A DNA stretch of 7,351 bases from Gammaproteobacteria bacterium (GCA_021768055.1 JAASSE010000042.1:1-7351); one strand, 5' to 3'. Counted from the first letter of the stretch, positions 1 to 5,002 are shown. Numbers and translations are program-made. The notes: a model not told the origin generated them from the letters alone.

Positions 1-486
1 CATCAGCTCGCCGGATTTTTTGGATGCTGCATACAGGCTCACCGGGTGATCTACATTATGGTGTACACTGAACGGCATATTGGTGTTGGCGCCGTAAACA
101 CTGGAACTGCTGGCATAGACCAGATGCTCGACATTGGTGTGTCGGCAACCTTCGAGAATATTCACAAAGCCTACCAGGTTGCTGTCCACATAGGCATGTG
201 GATTCTGTAGCGAGTATCGCACGCCCGCCTGGGCAGCTGAGTTGAAGACGCGCTGGAAGTTTTGCTCTTTAAACAGCTTTTTCATGGCATCGCGATCTGC
301 CATGTCCATTTTTATGAATGTGAAGGCGTTGTAGTCTTCAATGAGTTTTAAGCGGTCGCGTTTGAGCTGGACTTCGTAGTAATCATTGAGGTTGTCGATA
401 CCGATAACTTCATCACCACGATCCAGTAATGCTTTTGCGACGTGCATGCCGATGAAGCCAGCGGCGCCTGTGACCAGAATCTTCAT
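1..486 (-). CDS. UDP-glucuronate 4-epimerase-like NAD-dependent sugar epimerase (partial, N-terminal 162 residues)
   Basis: This is a short-chain dehydrogenase/reductase of the extended NAD-dependent epimerase family. It probably interconverts UDP-glucuronate and UDP-galacturonate in the cytoplasm. I translated it from the minus strand: ATG at 484-486, open to the window edge. The Rossmann motif GAAGFIG is at residues 7-13, and Asp31 in the GIDNLND stretch would bind the NAD ribose. AAQAGVRYS is near residues 84-92, the serine run is at 126-129 (ASSSSVYG), and the catalytic Tyr152 and Lys156 lie in YAASK. The stretches [11 protein letters not shown] and [12 protein letters not shown] are typical of the UDP-glucuronate 4-epimerase (LspL/Cap1J-like) branch. 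The residues before AAQAG are Asn-Ser, where His-Leu is usual in relatives I recall. The gene lies 77 bases downstream of ugd, whose product is the expected substrate. The C-terminal half lies outside the window. The family is certain; the exact substrate is inferred from motifs and context. Confidence 0.9.
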   Translation of the reverse strand, partial: MKILVTGAAGFIGMHVAKALLDRGDEVIGIDNLNDYYEVQLKRDRLKLIEDYNAFTFIKMDMADRDAMKKLFKEQNFQRVFNSAAQAGVRYSLQNPHAYVDSNLVGFVNILEGCRHTNVEHLVYASSSSVYGANTNMPFSVHHNVDHPVSLYAASKKSGELM

Positions 487-490
487 GTTA

Positions 491-497
491 TTCTCTC
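491..497 (-). promoter_or_regulatory. Ribosome binding site of the epimerase, embedded in a repeat
   Basis: On the minus strand the purine run GAGAGAA ends a few bases before the ATG at 484-486, with GAG about 6 bases from the start. This supports the chosen start. The run is the tail of the CTTTGCG-type repeat at 492-520, so the repeat appears to supply the Shine-Dalgarno sequence. Confidence 0.5.
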
Positions 498-520
498 GCA
501 AAGGCGCAAAGACACAAAGA
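492..520 (-). repeat. CTTTGCG-type intergenic repeat (three 8-base units)
   Basis: The minus strand reads CTTTGTGT, CTTTGCGC, CTTTGCGA and then GAG: three imperfect 8-base units. From memory this closely resembles a repeat scattered between genes in many proteobacterial genomes (CTTTGCGTCTTTGCGCC and on). I know of no established function. It fills much of the 77-base spacer between ugd and the epimerase. A short inverted repeat, ACAAAG at 514-519 with CTTTGT at 530-535, overlaps its edge but lacks the GC-rich stem and T-run of a terminator. Confidence 0.55.
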
Positions 521-563
521 AAAACTTAGCTTTGTTATAAAAAAATATATTGTGGTCATTATC

Positions 564-1868
564 CTAACGGCCTACACAGTAGTAGTTGAAGCCGGCTTTC
601 TCCATCATACTGCGTTCATACACGTTTCTCAGATCTACGAATACGTTTCCTTTCATGGTCGCTTTCACTTTTTCCAGGTCGAGGCCTCTGTACTGGTTCC
701 ATTCAGTCATTAATACAACGGCATCTGCGGAATGAATCGCTTCATAGATAGAATCAAAGTAAAGGATACTATCTGGCAACAAATTTTCCGCCTCATCGAT
801 ACCTTCAGGGTCATGCGCACGGATGGTAGCACCTTTGTCGACAAGCGCCGGTAGTATTGCAAGCGAGGGTGAATCCCGCATGTCGTCTGTTTCCGGTTTG
901 AACGTCAAACCAAGAACCGCGATTGTCTTGTGAGCCTCTGAACCACCCAATGCTTCCCTGATCTTAGAAACCATTCTGGCTTTTTGGGCAGCATTTACTT
1001 CAACAACAGATTCGATGATACGGCATGATGAACCGTGCTCCTGTGCAATGCGTATCAACGCAAGTGTATCTTTCGGAAAACAGGAACCGCCGTAGCCGGG
1101 TCCTGCATGCAGGAATTTACGTCCGATTCGTCCATCAAGCCCCATGCCTTTCGCTATCGAATGCACATCAGCTCCTACCTTTTCACACAGTTGCGACATT
1201 TCGTTGATGAAGCTGATCTTAGTCGCGAGGTAAGCATTGGAAGCGTATTTAATCAGTTCAGCACTCTCGAGGTTAGTGACGTGGATTGGGGCCTCGATCA
1301 GGTTGAGTGGCCGGTATAGCTCACGCAATCGGTTTTCCGCACGATCCGACTCAACCCCCAGCACTACCCTGTCCGGATGCATAAAATCTTTAATCGCTGA
1401 ACCTTCTCTTAGAAACTCCGGGTTGGATGCAACATCAAAATCGGCATCCGGGTTGGCTGTACTAATGATCCTGTGAACCTGCCTTGCGGTACCAACCGGA
1501 ACGGTAGATTTATCGACTATGACGGTATAATCATTCAGGTAACCCGCAATTTCTTCTGCCGCAGCATAGACATATTTCAAGTCCGCATACCCGTCACCTC
1601 TTCTCGTTGGGGTGCCTACGGCAATGAAGATCAAATCAGCTTCATTAACTGCTTGTTCAAGGTCGATAGAGAACTTTAGACGGCCCGCTGCAATATTACG
1701 TTCTACCAGATCATCAAGACCGGGTTCATAAATCGGTATTTTCCCCTTTAGCAAAGCATTAATTTTATGCTCATCTTTATCAACGCAGTTCACGCTTGCA
1801 CCAAATTCGGCGAAGCATGCACCCGAGACAAGACCGACAGAGCCGGAGCCAATCATTACTACGTTCAT
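564..1868 (-). CDS. ugd: UDP-glucose 6-dehydrogenase
   Basis: The enzyme oxidises UDP-glucose to UDP-glucuronate in two steps with 2 NAD+, in the cytoplasm. It is 434 residues long, within the usual range for the bacterial UDP-glucose/GDP-mannose dehydrogenase family. The N-terminal NAD domain has the Rossmann motif GSGSVG (residues 7-12; the fourth position is usually Tyr, here Ser10) and Asp30 for the NAD ribose. DKSTVPVGT is at 119-127 and SNPEFLREG at 148-156. The central helix has ELIKYASNAY (Lys207, Asn211). The catalytic motif GPGYGGSCFPKD places the nucleophile Cys at 263 and Asp at 267. The C-terminal UDP-binding domain contains GLTFKPETDDMRDSPS. UDP-glucose specificity, rather than GDP-mannose, is inferred from overall similarity and from the UDP-glucuronate epimerase downstream. 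AGGGAA at 1874-1879 is a plausible ribosome binding site for this ATG. The intact catalytic set indicates a functional enzyme. Confidence 0.95.
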   Translation of the reverse strand: MNVVMIGSGSVGLVSGACFAEFGASVNCVDKDEHKINALLKGKIPIYEPGLDDLVERNIAAGRLKFSIDLEQAVNEADLIFIAVGTPTRRGDGYADLKYVYAAAEEIAGYLNDYTVIVDKSTVPVGTARQVHRIISTANPDADFDVASNPEFLREGSAIKDFMHPDRVVLGVESDRAENRLRELYRPLNLIEAPIHVTNLESAELIKYASNAYLATKISFINEMSQLCEKVGADVHSIAKGMGLDGRIGRKFLHAGPGYGGSCFPKDTLALIRIAQEHGSSCRIIESVVEVNAAQKARMVSKIREALGGSEAHKTIAVLGLTFKPETDDMRDSPSLAILPALVDKGATIRAHDPEGIDEAENLLPDSILYFDSIYEAIHSADAVVLMTEWNQYRGLDLEKVKATMKGNVFVDLRNVYERSMMEKAGFNYYCVGR

Positions 1869-1885
1869 GTTTGTTCCCTATAACC

Positions 1886-2031
1886 TTACTCTTCAATTAA
1901 TGTTCGCAGATCCTGTTTAAATTCAACTTCAGCTTCAAGTTCAGCACTTCCGCTGCTTTATCTACTGTTGCCTATGACTCCCTGATATCACATATAATGA
2001 AGCCGTCTCCACCGGTAACCAGTGTTTTCAT
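1886..2031 (-). pseudogene. Remnant of an NAD-dependent sugar epimerase gene
   Basis: On the minus strand an ATG at 2029-2031 opens MKTLVTGGDGFI, the first strand and glycine-rich loop of an extended-SDR sugar epimerase, usually MKTLVTGGAGFIG in intact relatives. After residue 12 the similarity stops, the expected glycine is missing, and a stop follows at 1972-1974 after 19 codons. In another frame, a stretch with residues EVEFKQDLRTLIEE ends in TAA at 1886-1888. It resembles the last helix of such enzymes (compare FEDGLRKTIEW), but this second match is weak. The simplest reading is a gene whose middle, about 300 codons, was deleted, leaving both ends. The N-terminal assignment is good; the C-terminal one is tentative. 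It lies directly upstream of ugd, where a GalE- or WcaG-type gene would fit. Confidence 0.55.
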
Positions 2032-2109
2032 TATTCTTGATGTTGAGATAGTTTGAATGATGTGCAAGGTGTCGCAGAGATATGACGGCCAATTTAGATA
2101 ACTGATTGT

Positions 2110-2115
2110 ATTATA
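2110..2115 (-). promoter_or_regulatory. Possible -10 box upstream of ugd
   Basis: The minus strand reads TATAAT, a perfect sigma-70 -10 hexamer, in TGCTCTATAATACAATC. The hexamer about 17 bases upstream (GGTGCC) does not resemble TTGACA, and the preceding region is a heptamer repeat. It is placed about 240 bases before the ugd start, so transcription from it would run through the epimerase remnant. It rests on one hexamer only. Confidence 0.3.
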
Positions 2116-2123
2116 GAGCAATA

Positions 2124-2152
2124 CAGGAACCAGGCACCAGATGCCAGGGACT
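2124..2152 (+). repeat. Heptamer tandem repeat, copy 1 (YAGGNRC)
   Basis: Read on the plus strand, four successive 7-base units are CAGGAAC, CAGGCAC, CAGATGC and CAGGGAC, followed by T. The same unit with T in the first position occurs at 4714-4745, and inverted at 4979-5002. The exact 7-base spacing and shared consensus across three separate intergenic sites mark one repeat family. Confidence 0.65.
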
Positions 2153-2172
2153 ACTTAAAAACAAATAGCCGC

Positions 2173-2685
2173 TTATAGAGTGGTAAGGTTGATGTTCATG
2201 CCGTCTTGCCACCTAACCCGGCTAACCAGGCGCCATTCATTTGTCGCTAATGAGATGTGCCATATACCTTCCTGGATTGGTGCAGATAGATACCCAATGT
2301 ACAGGCCATCAGGTGCGGGGGCTAATTGCATTAGCTGATCGAGGTTTGACTGGGTTGCGTGTTGGAGGTGTAAGGTCAATTTTTCCGGATAACGGGGTAG
2401 TGAGCCTTTGTCCAGATACACCCTCAGTATGTCATCTGTTTCTTCAATGTTGAGTTGTGCGCTCAAGCCGAGCTCTGAAGCCAGTTTGTCGCGTTTCAAT
2501 GAGCGGTTTATTGCCTTGCCTTTCTTGTAGTAGTCGTCCACAACCAGACCATCGCTTGTGGTTACCGCTAGCCAGATGGTGAACATACCAGCGACGATGG
2601 CGGCGGCCGGAGGTGCGATTAGCATCCAGACAAGTTTGTGTTTGTACCAAGGGAGCGATGGTGTGGTCATGGGTGAATTATACAT
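2173..2685 (-). CDS. ccoH: FixH/CcoH family protein, cbb3 oxidase assembly
   Basis: FixH (CcoH) is a single-pass inner-membrane protein needed for stable assembly of the cbb3 oxidase. The 170-residue product has one hydrophobic segment at about residues 18-41. The family signature VDDYYKKGKAIN follows at 49-60, and the rest is a soluble, probably periplasmic, beta-rich domain. The length is normal for the family. Two starts are possible: Met1 at 2683-2685 and Met6 at 2668-2670. Neither has a clear Shine-Dalgarno sequence, and the second gives the more usual short cytoplasmic tail. It lies 146 bases downstream of ccoG on the same strand, consistent with the common ccoG-ccoH order. The usual next genes, ccoI and ccoS, are not present downstream in this window. 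Confidence 0.9.
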   Translation of the reverse strand: MYNSPMTTPSLPWYKHKLVWMLIAPPAAAIVAGMFTIWLAVTTSDGLVVDDYYKKGKAINRSLKRDKLASELGLSAQLNIEETDDILRVYLDKGSLPRYPEKLTLHLQHATQSNLDQLMQLAPAPDGLYIGYLSAPIQEGIWHISLATNEWRLVSRVRWQDGMNINLTTL

Positions 2686-2720
2686 TCAGAACATTTTCGC
2701 TTATACATGGAGATTATTGC

Positions 2721-2754
2721 GGGTATCCTGCCCTCCACCCTTCGGGCCGTGCCC
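2721..2754. repeat. Cluster of short GC-rich hairpins between ccoG and fixH
   Basis: On the plus strand GGGTA-TCC-TGCCC (2721-2733, one G-T pair), CCC-TTC-GGG (2738-2746) and GGGC-CGT-GCCC (2744-2754) can each fold. The last two share bases and would compete. On the minus strand, the direction of transcription here, no T-run follows, so this does not look like an intrinsic terminator. It may be a decayed repeat or a processing or stability structure in the ccoG-fixH transcript. Confidence 0.35.
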
Positions 2755-2793
2755 AAAAATGAATAAATCCGTTCTGTCGATCCCGTCGAATTT

Positions 2794-2828
2794 GTGCCAC
2801 GTCGCTGTTGATCCTCGCAATGACGACA
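2794..2828 (-). repeat. GTCATTGCGAGG-type intergenic repeat
   Basis: The minus strand reads GTCATTGCGAGGA, six variable bases, then GCGACGTGGCA. I recognise this as a widespread bacterial intergenic repeat, recalled as GTCATTGCGAGGAGCGAAGC followed by GACGTGGCAATC. The ends are conserved and the middle has diverged. It starts 3 bases beyond the ccoG stop codon at 2832-2834. Confidence 0.6.
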
Positions 2829-2831
2829 CTG

Positions 2832-4253
2832 TTATCGTCTCGGGCCGAGGAAGCGGGCTTCTTCGGTCACTGATAGTTCCTCTGCATCTATGGCGTCGAG
2901 GTGGAAGCTGATTTCGCTACTGCGTTGCTGGAGCATTTCCGGGTCGATGTTGACGCGCACCGGCAGCTCGACCACATCCCCGCTTTCGACGACGATATCT
3001 ACGGCATCCATCTTCAGGTTGAGGCCTTCGAGGCCGCTCACCGACAGGCTGTATTCGTGGTTGGCCTGGTCCATATTGATCAACTTGAGAGTGTAGACGT
3101 TCTCGATCAGGCCCTCATTGGTCTCGCGGAACAGGGTGTTGCGGTCGCGGATCACGTCCATTGCCAGCGGTGTACGGTTCAGGATCGCGAAGAATGAGCT
3201 GAATGTGATCACCGCCAGGATCACAGCGTAGAGGATGATCCTGGGCCTGATGATGTGCGTTGAATGTCCCCTGAGGATGTTTTCCGTGGTGTAGCGCACC
3301 AATCCTTTCGGATAGCCCATTTTGTCCATGACATCGTCGCAGGCGTCGATACAGGCTGCGCAGCCGATGCACTGGTACTGCAGGCCGTCGCGGATGTCGA
3401 TACCGGTCGGACACACCTGCACGCAGATGGTGCAGTCGATGCAGTGGCCGAGATTGGCTTCCTTCGGGTTCACGCTCTTCTTGCGCGCACCGCGGGGTTC
3501 GCCACGCTCCTCGTCGTAGGAGATGATCAGCGTGTCATTGTCAATCATCGCGCTCTGGAAGCGCGCATACGGGCACATATAGGTACACACCTGCTCGCGT
3601 AGCCAGCCGGCATTACCATAGGTCGCAAAGCCGTAGAAGAATATCCAGAAGGCCTCCCAGGGGCCAAGGTCAAAATTGATGAAATTGACCGCTAGTTCCC
3701 GCATCGGTGAGAAGTAACCCACGAAGGTGAGCCCGGTGAAAATGGAAAACACTACCCAGATCAGGTGCTTGGTGGCCTTGATGCGAAACTTGTTGAACGA
3801 CATCGGCTGCTTGTCCAGCTTCATCTGCTTGGGGCGGCTGCCTTCGACCCAGCGCTCGATCCACAGGAACGCGTCGGTCCACACCGTCTGCGGACAGGCA
3901 TAGCCGCACCACAGGCGACCGGCCAGGGCGGTAAAGAAAAACAGCGCCAGTGCCGCGACGATCAACAGAAGCGCCAGATAGAAGAAATCCTGCGGCCAGA
4001 ACACCATCCCGAGGATATAGAATTTGCGTGCCGGCAGGTCGAATAGTACAGCCTGATGACCGTCCCATACCATCCACGGTACGAAGTAATACAGGCCCAG
4101 CAGTACGAACAGGCCGGTAATACGCAGCGCCGCGAAGATACCGTGGACTTCGCGCGGGTAGATTTTCTGACGCTTCTCGTAGAGCGACTGACCAACGTCA
4201 TCGGCGGCGATGGGCTGCACGTTCACAGTTTGTTTTTTCTGTGGATCAGTCAT
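2832..4253 (-). CDS. ccoG: CcoG/FixG, cytochrome c oxidase accessory polyferredoxin
   Basis: CcoG (FixG) is a membrane iron-sulfur protein of cbb3 oxidase biogenesis. Work on Rhodobacter homologues linked it to Cu(II) reduction for delivery to the CuB site. The 473-residue product is of normal length. Hydrophobic segments lie near residues 43-63, 85-110, 163-183, 198-213 and 334-356. Cysteine motifs WCGYACP (Cys116, Cys120) and CTYMCP (Cys223, Cys227) sit at the membrane. A ferredoxin-like part carries CIDCTICVQVCP (Cys271, 274, 277, 281) and CIGCAACIDAC (Cys295, 298, 301, 305), enough for two 4Fe-4S clusters. The tail after residue 357 fits the periplasmic Ig-like FixG C-terminal domain. The ATG at 4251-4253 gives the family N-terminus, although no strong ribosome binding site precedes it. 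A 167-base spacer upstream with a CRP/FNR-like site suggests that it may have its own promoter. Confidence 0.96.
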   Translation of the reverse strand: MTDPQKKQTVNVQPIAADDVGQSLYEKRQKIYPREVHGIFAALRITGLFVLLGLYYFVPWMVWDGHQAVLFDLPARKFYILGMVFWPQDFFYLALLLIVAALALFFFTALAGRLWCGYACPQTVWTDAFLWIERWVEGSRPKQMKLDKQPMSFNKFRIKATKHLIWVVFSIFTGLTFVGYFSPMRELAVNFINFDLGPWEAFWIFFYGFATYGNAGWLREQVCTYMCPYARFQSAMIDNDTLIISYDEERGEPRGARKKSVNPKEANLGHCIDCTICVQVCPTGIDIRDGLQYQCIGCAACIDACDDVMDKMGYPKGLVRYTTENILRGHSTHIIRPRIILYAVILAVITFSSFFAILNRTPLAMDVIRDRNTLFRETNEGLIENVYTLKLINMDQANHEYSLSVSGLEGLNLKMDAVDIVVESGDVVELPVRVNIDPEMLQQRSSEISFHLDAIDAEELSVTEEARFLGPRR

Positions 4254-4304
4254 CGATACAGTTGGCAGTACTCAGTTATCAACTTGAGGCAATAAATCTT
4301 AAGA

Positions 4305-4310
4305 ATATTA
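4305..4310 (-). promoter_or_regulatory. Possible -10 box for ccoG
   Basis: The minus strand reads TAATAT about 52 bases upstream of the ccoG ATG. Its centre is 33 bases from the centre of the CRP/FNR-like site at 4333-4348, close to the 32 expected for a class II activated promoter. The hexamer 17 bases upstream (CGTACA) is a poor -35, which suits an activator-dependent promoter. A direct repeat GTACAT lies between the two. Confidence 0.35.
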
Positions 4311-4332
4311 GCATGTACTGTTATTTATGTAC

Positions 4333-4348
4333 GGTGATGCAGGTCACA
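4333..4348 (-). promoter_or_regulatory. CRP/FNR-family binding site upstream of ccoG
   Basis: The minus strand reads TGTGACCTGCATCACC, which matches TGTGA-N6-TCACA at nine of ten half-site positions. The shared CRP/FNR core TGA-N6-TCA is intact. It is closer to a CRP or DNR type than to a classic FNR box (TTGAT-N4-ATCAA). The centre is about 87 bases before the ccoG start. Oxygen- or NO-responsive control by this superfamily is well known for cbb3 genes. Which regulator acts here cannot be told from sequence. Confidence 0.5.
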
Positions 4349-4382
4349 TAGGCGTTTAAATTTATTGATTCTGCTAATCATA

Positions 4383-4415
4383 CCGCTCATGGTTCGACTG
4401 GCTCACCATGAACGG
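4383..4415. repeat. Hairpin repeat with TCGAC..CTC loop, copy 1
   Basis: CCGCTCATGGT (4383-4393) and ACCATGAACGG (4405-4415) form an 11-base stem with one imperfect pair, around an 11-base loop TCGACTGGCTC. The loop is nearly identical to that of the hairpin at 4939-4968, while the stems differ. It lies 5 bases beyond the stop codon of the small membrane protein. On the minus strand it is not followed by a T-run, so it is more likely a repeat or transcript-stabilising structure than a terminator. Confidence 0.65.
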
Positions 4416-4420
4416 TTTAA

Positions 4421-4693
4421 TTAACTGGCAGTGCCTGTGCTGGAATTTGATTTGCCCTGGTTAAAACTGTCACAGGGCCGCAGAAAGAAACAGGTCGATA
4501 CGGCGGTGGTGGCGCCGAAGATCCAGAACAGGAAGAAGCCGATGCTGTAGGCGCCGACGCGGCTGATATCGTAATCGACGAAGACAACGTTGGGGTCGAA
4601 CGCGGTGAAGAACAGGATGGTCGCGATGCCGGCAGTGATGAAGGACGGCCACAGGATGGCGACGATTTTCTGGGTTTTGGGGATTTCGTTCAT
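4421..4693 (-). CDS. Small two-helix membrane protein of the cbb3 oxidase locus
   Basis: I do not recognise a named family with certainty. The 90-residue product begins with a short polar stretch (MNEIPKTQK), then a hydrophobic segment at about residues 10-31, a loop with acidic residues (DPNVVFVDYD, 33-42), a second hydrophobic segment at about 46-69 and a polar Ser/Asn-rich tail. A cysteine precedes the motif FLRPCD (70-75). Its place between ccoP and ccoG, on the same strand, suggests a role linked to cbb3 assembly or function, and I have an impression of similar small proteins at this position in other Gammaproteobacteria. The ATG at 4691-4693 follows an A/T-rich stretch without a Shine-Dalgarno sequence, only about 20 bases from a heptamer repeat. 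The hydrophobic pattern and context support a real gene; its function is unknown. Confidence 0.75.
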   Translation of the reverse strand: MNEIPKTQKIVAILWPSFITAGIATILFFTAFDPNVVFVDYDISRVGAYSIGFFLFWIFGATTAVSTCFFLRPCDSFNQGKSNSSTGTAS

Positions 4694-4713
4694 ATTTTTT
4701 ATTTCATAAAAAA

Positions 4714-4745
4714 TAGGTACTAGGAACTAGGTACTAGTAACTAGG
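4714..4745 (+). repeat. Heptamer tandem repeat, copy 2 (YAGGNRC)
   Basis: The units on the plus strand are TAGGTAC, TAGGAAC, TAGGTAC, TAGTAAC and a partial TAGG. The consensus matches the copy at 2124-2152 apart from T instead of C at the first position. It lies about 20 bases upstream of the start codon of the small membrane protein. An isolated pair of units (GAGGGAC, TAGGGCC) occurs at 4884-4897. Confidence 0.7.
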
Positions 4746-4838
4746 CAAATTTGATCAGCTGATTACGTAGATACGGCGTAATCTTACACCAGATTTGTGT
4801 TTTGAAGTCTTGTCCCGGTACCTTCCCAGTGAAATACC

Positions 4839-4870
4839 GTAGTTTGGATAAAGTAAAACGGAATCCGGGG
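4839..4870 (+). repeat. Decayed copy of the GTAGCCCGGAT..GGAATCCGGG intergenic repeat
   Basis: The plus strand starts GTAGTTTGGATAAAG and ends CGGAATCCGGGG. I recall a common proteobacterial intergenic repeat that starts GTAGCCCGGATGAAGC and ends GCGGAATCCGGG. Most differences seen are C-to-T or G-to-A, in the first two thirds, while the last 12 bases are intact. The identification is from memory. Confidence 0.5.
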
Positions 4871-4893
4871 AAAAAACAGTGGTGAGGGACTAG

Positions 4894-4910
4894 GGCCGTG
4901 GTTCGCGGCC
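4894..4910. repeat. Strong 7-base-pair hairpin
   Basis: GGCCGTG (4894-4900) pairs with CGCGGCC (4904-4910), with one G-T pair and a three-base loop. On the minus strand a run of six T follows only about 18 bases later (4871-4876), too far for a typical intrinsic terminator, although it could still pause or partly stop transcription behind ccoP. GCGG (4905-4908) can alternatively pair with CCGC (4915-4918). Confidence 0.45.
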
Positions 4911-4938
4911 GAAACCGCTCTTACAGGCTACACCTTAT

Positions 4939-4968
4939 CGTTCAGCCTTCGACAGACTCAGGCCGAGC
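4939..4968. repeat. Hairpin repeat with TCGAC..CTC loop, copy 2
   Basis: GTTC-A-GCCT and AGGC-C-GAGC pair around the 11-base loop TCGACAGACTC, with one internal mismatch and one G-T pair. The loop differs from that of the copy at 4383-4415 at only two positions, while the stem bases differ. From memory, CTTCGACAGGCTCAGG is a frequent intergenic repeat in bacteria and this looks like a member. Confidence 0.6.
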
Positions 4969-4978
4969 AATAAAAACT

Positions 4979-5002
4979 CCTAGCACCTAGTTCCTAGAAC
5001 CT
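4979..5002 (-). repeat. Heptamer tandem repeat, copy 3 (inverted)
   Basis: On the plus strand the units are CCTAGCA, CCTAGTT, CCTAGAA and CCT. Reverse-complemented they give TAGGAAC, TAGGTGC and TAGG, the same unit as at 4714-4745 but in opposite orientation. The two copies share 17 of 18 bases over CTAGGAACTAGGTRCTAG and could pair across the spacer. It begins 2 bases beyond the ccoP stop codon. Confidence 0.65.

Larger units (their letters stand above)
1869..2172. other. Intergenic region between fixH and ugd
   Basis: These 304 bases hold no intact gene. From right to left they contain the tail behind the fixH stop (a loose T-run near 2154-2165 without a convincing stem), a heptamer repeat at 2124-2152, a possible -10 box at 2110-2115, an epimerase remnant at 1886-2031 and the ugd ribosome binding site. 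The region separates the oxidase cluster from the sugar-nucleotide genes. It is probably where ugd transcription starts. Confidence 0.6.

Noticed and set aside
514..560. Possible terminator between ugd and the epimerase
   Set aside because: The ACAAAG/CTTTGT stem is short and AT-rich with a ten-base loop, and the T-run lies before it rather than after it in the direction of transcription.
2152..2180. Possible terminator just after the fixH stop codon
   Set aside because: There is a T-rich stretch on the minus strand, but no stable GC-rich stem directly before it.
3264..3602. Long plus-strand open frame opposite ccoG (112 codons)
   Set aside because: It lies fully antisense to a strongly conserved gene whose cysteine motifs fix the true frame, and its translation shows no family features. 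Other plus-strand frames opposite ugd, ccoO and ccoP were dropped for the same reason.
4367..4380. Possible FNR box in TTGATTCTGCTAATCA
   Set aside because: The half-sites TTGAT and ATCA are two bases too far apart for TTGAT-N4-ATCAA, and the outer positions do not match. The site at 4333-4348 is the better candidate.
4741..4919. A minus-strand frame of about 58 codons open through the ccoP spacer, with protein-like composition (includes KLRYFTGKVPGQDF)
   Set aside because: It has no ATG, GTG or TTG start, runs through several recognisable repeats and ends inside a heptamer repeat. Chance openness is the better explanation, although a fragment of an old gene cannot be excluded.
4714..5002. 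CRISPR array
   Set aside because: The repeat units are 7 bases long and directly adjacent, without unique spacers, and no cas gene is present.
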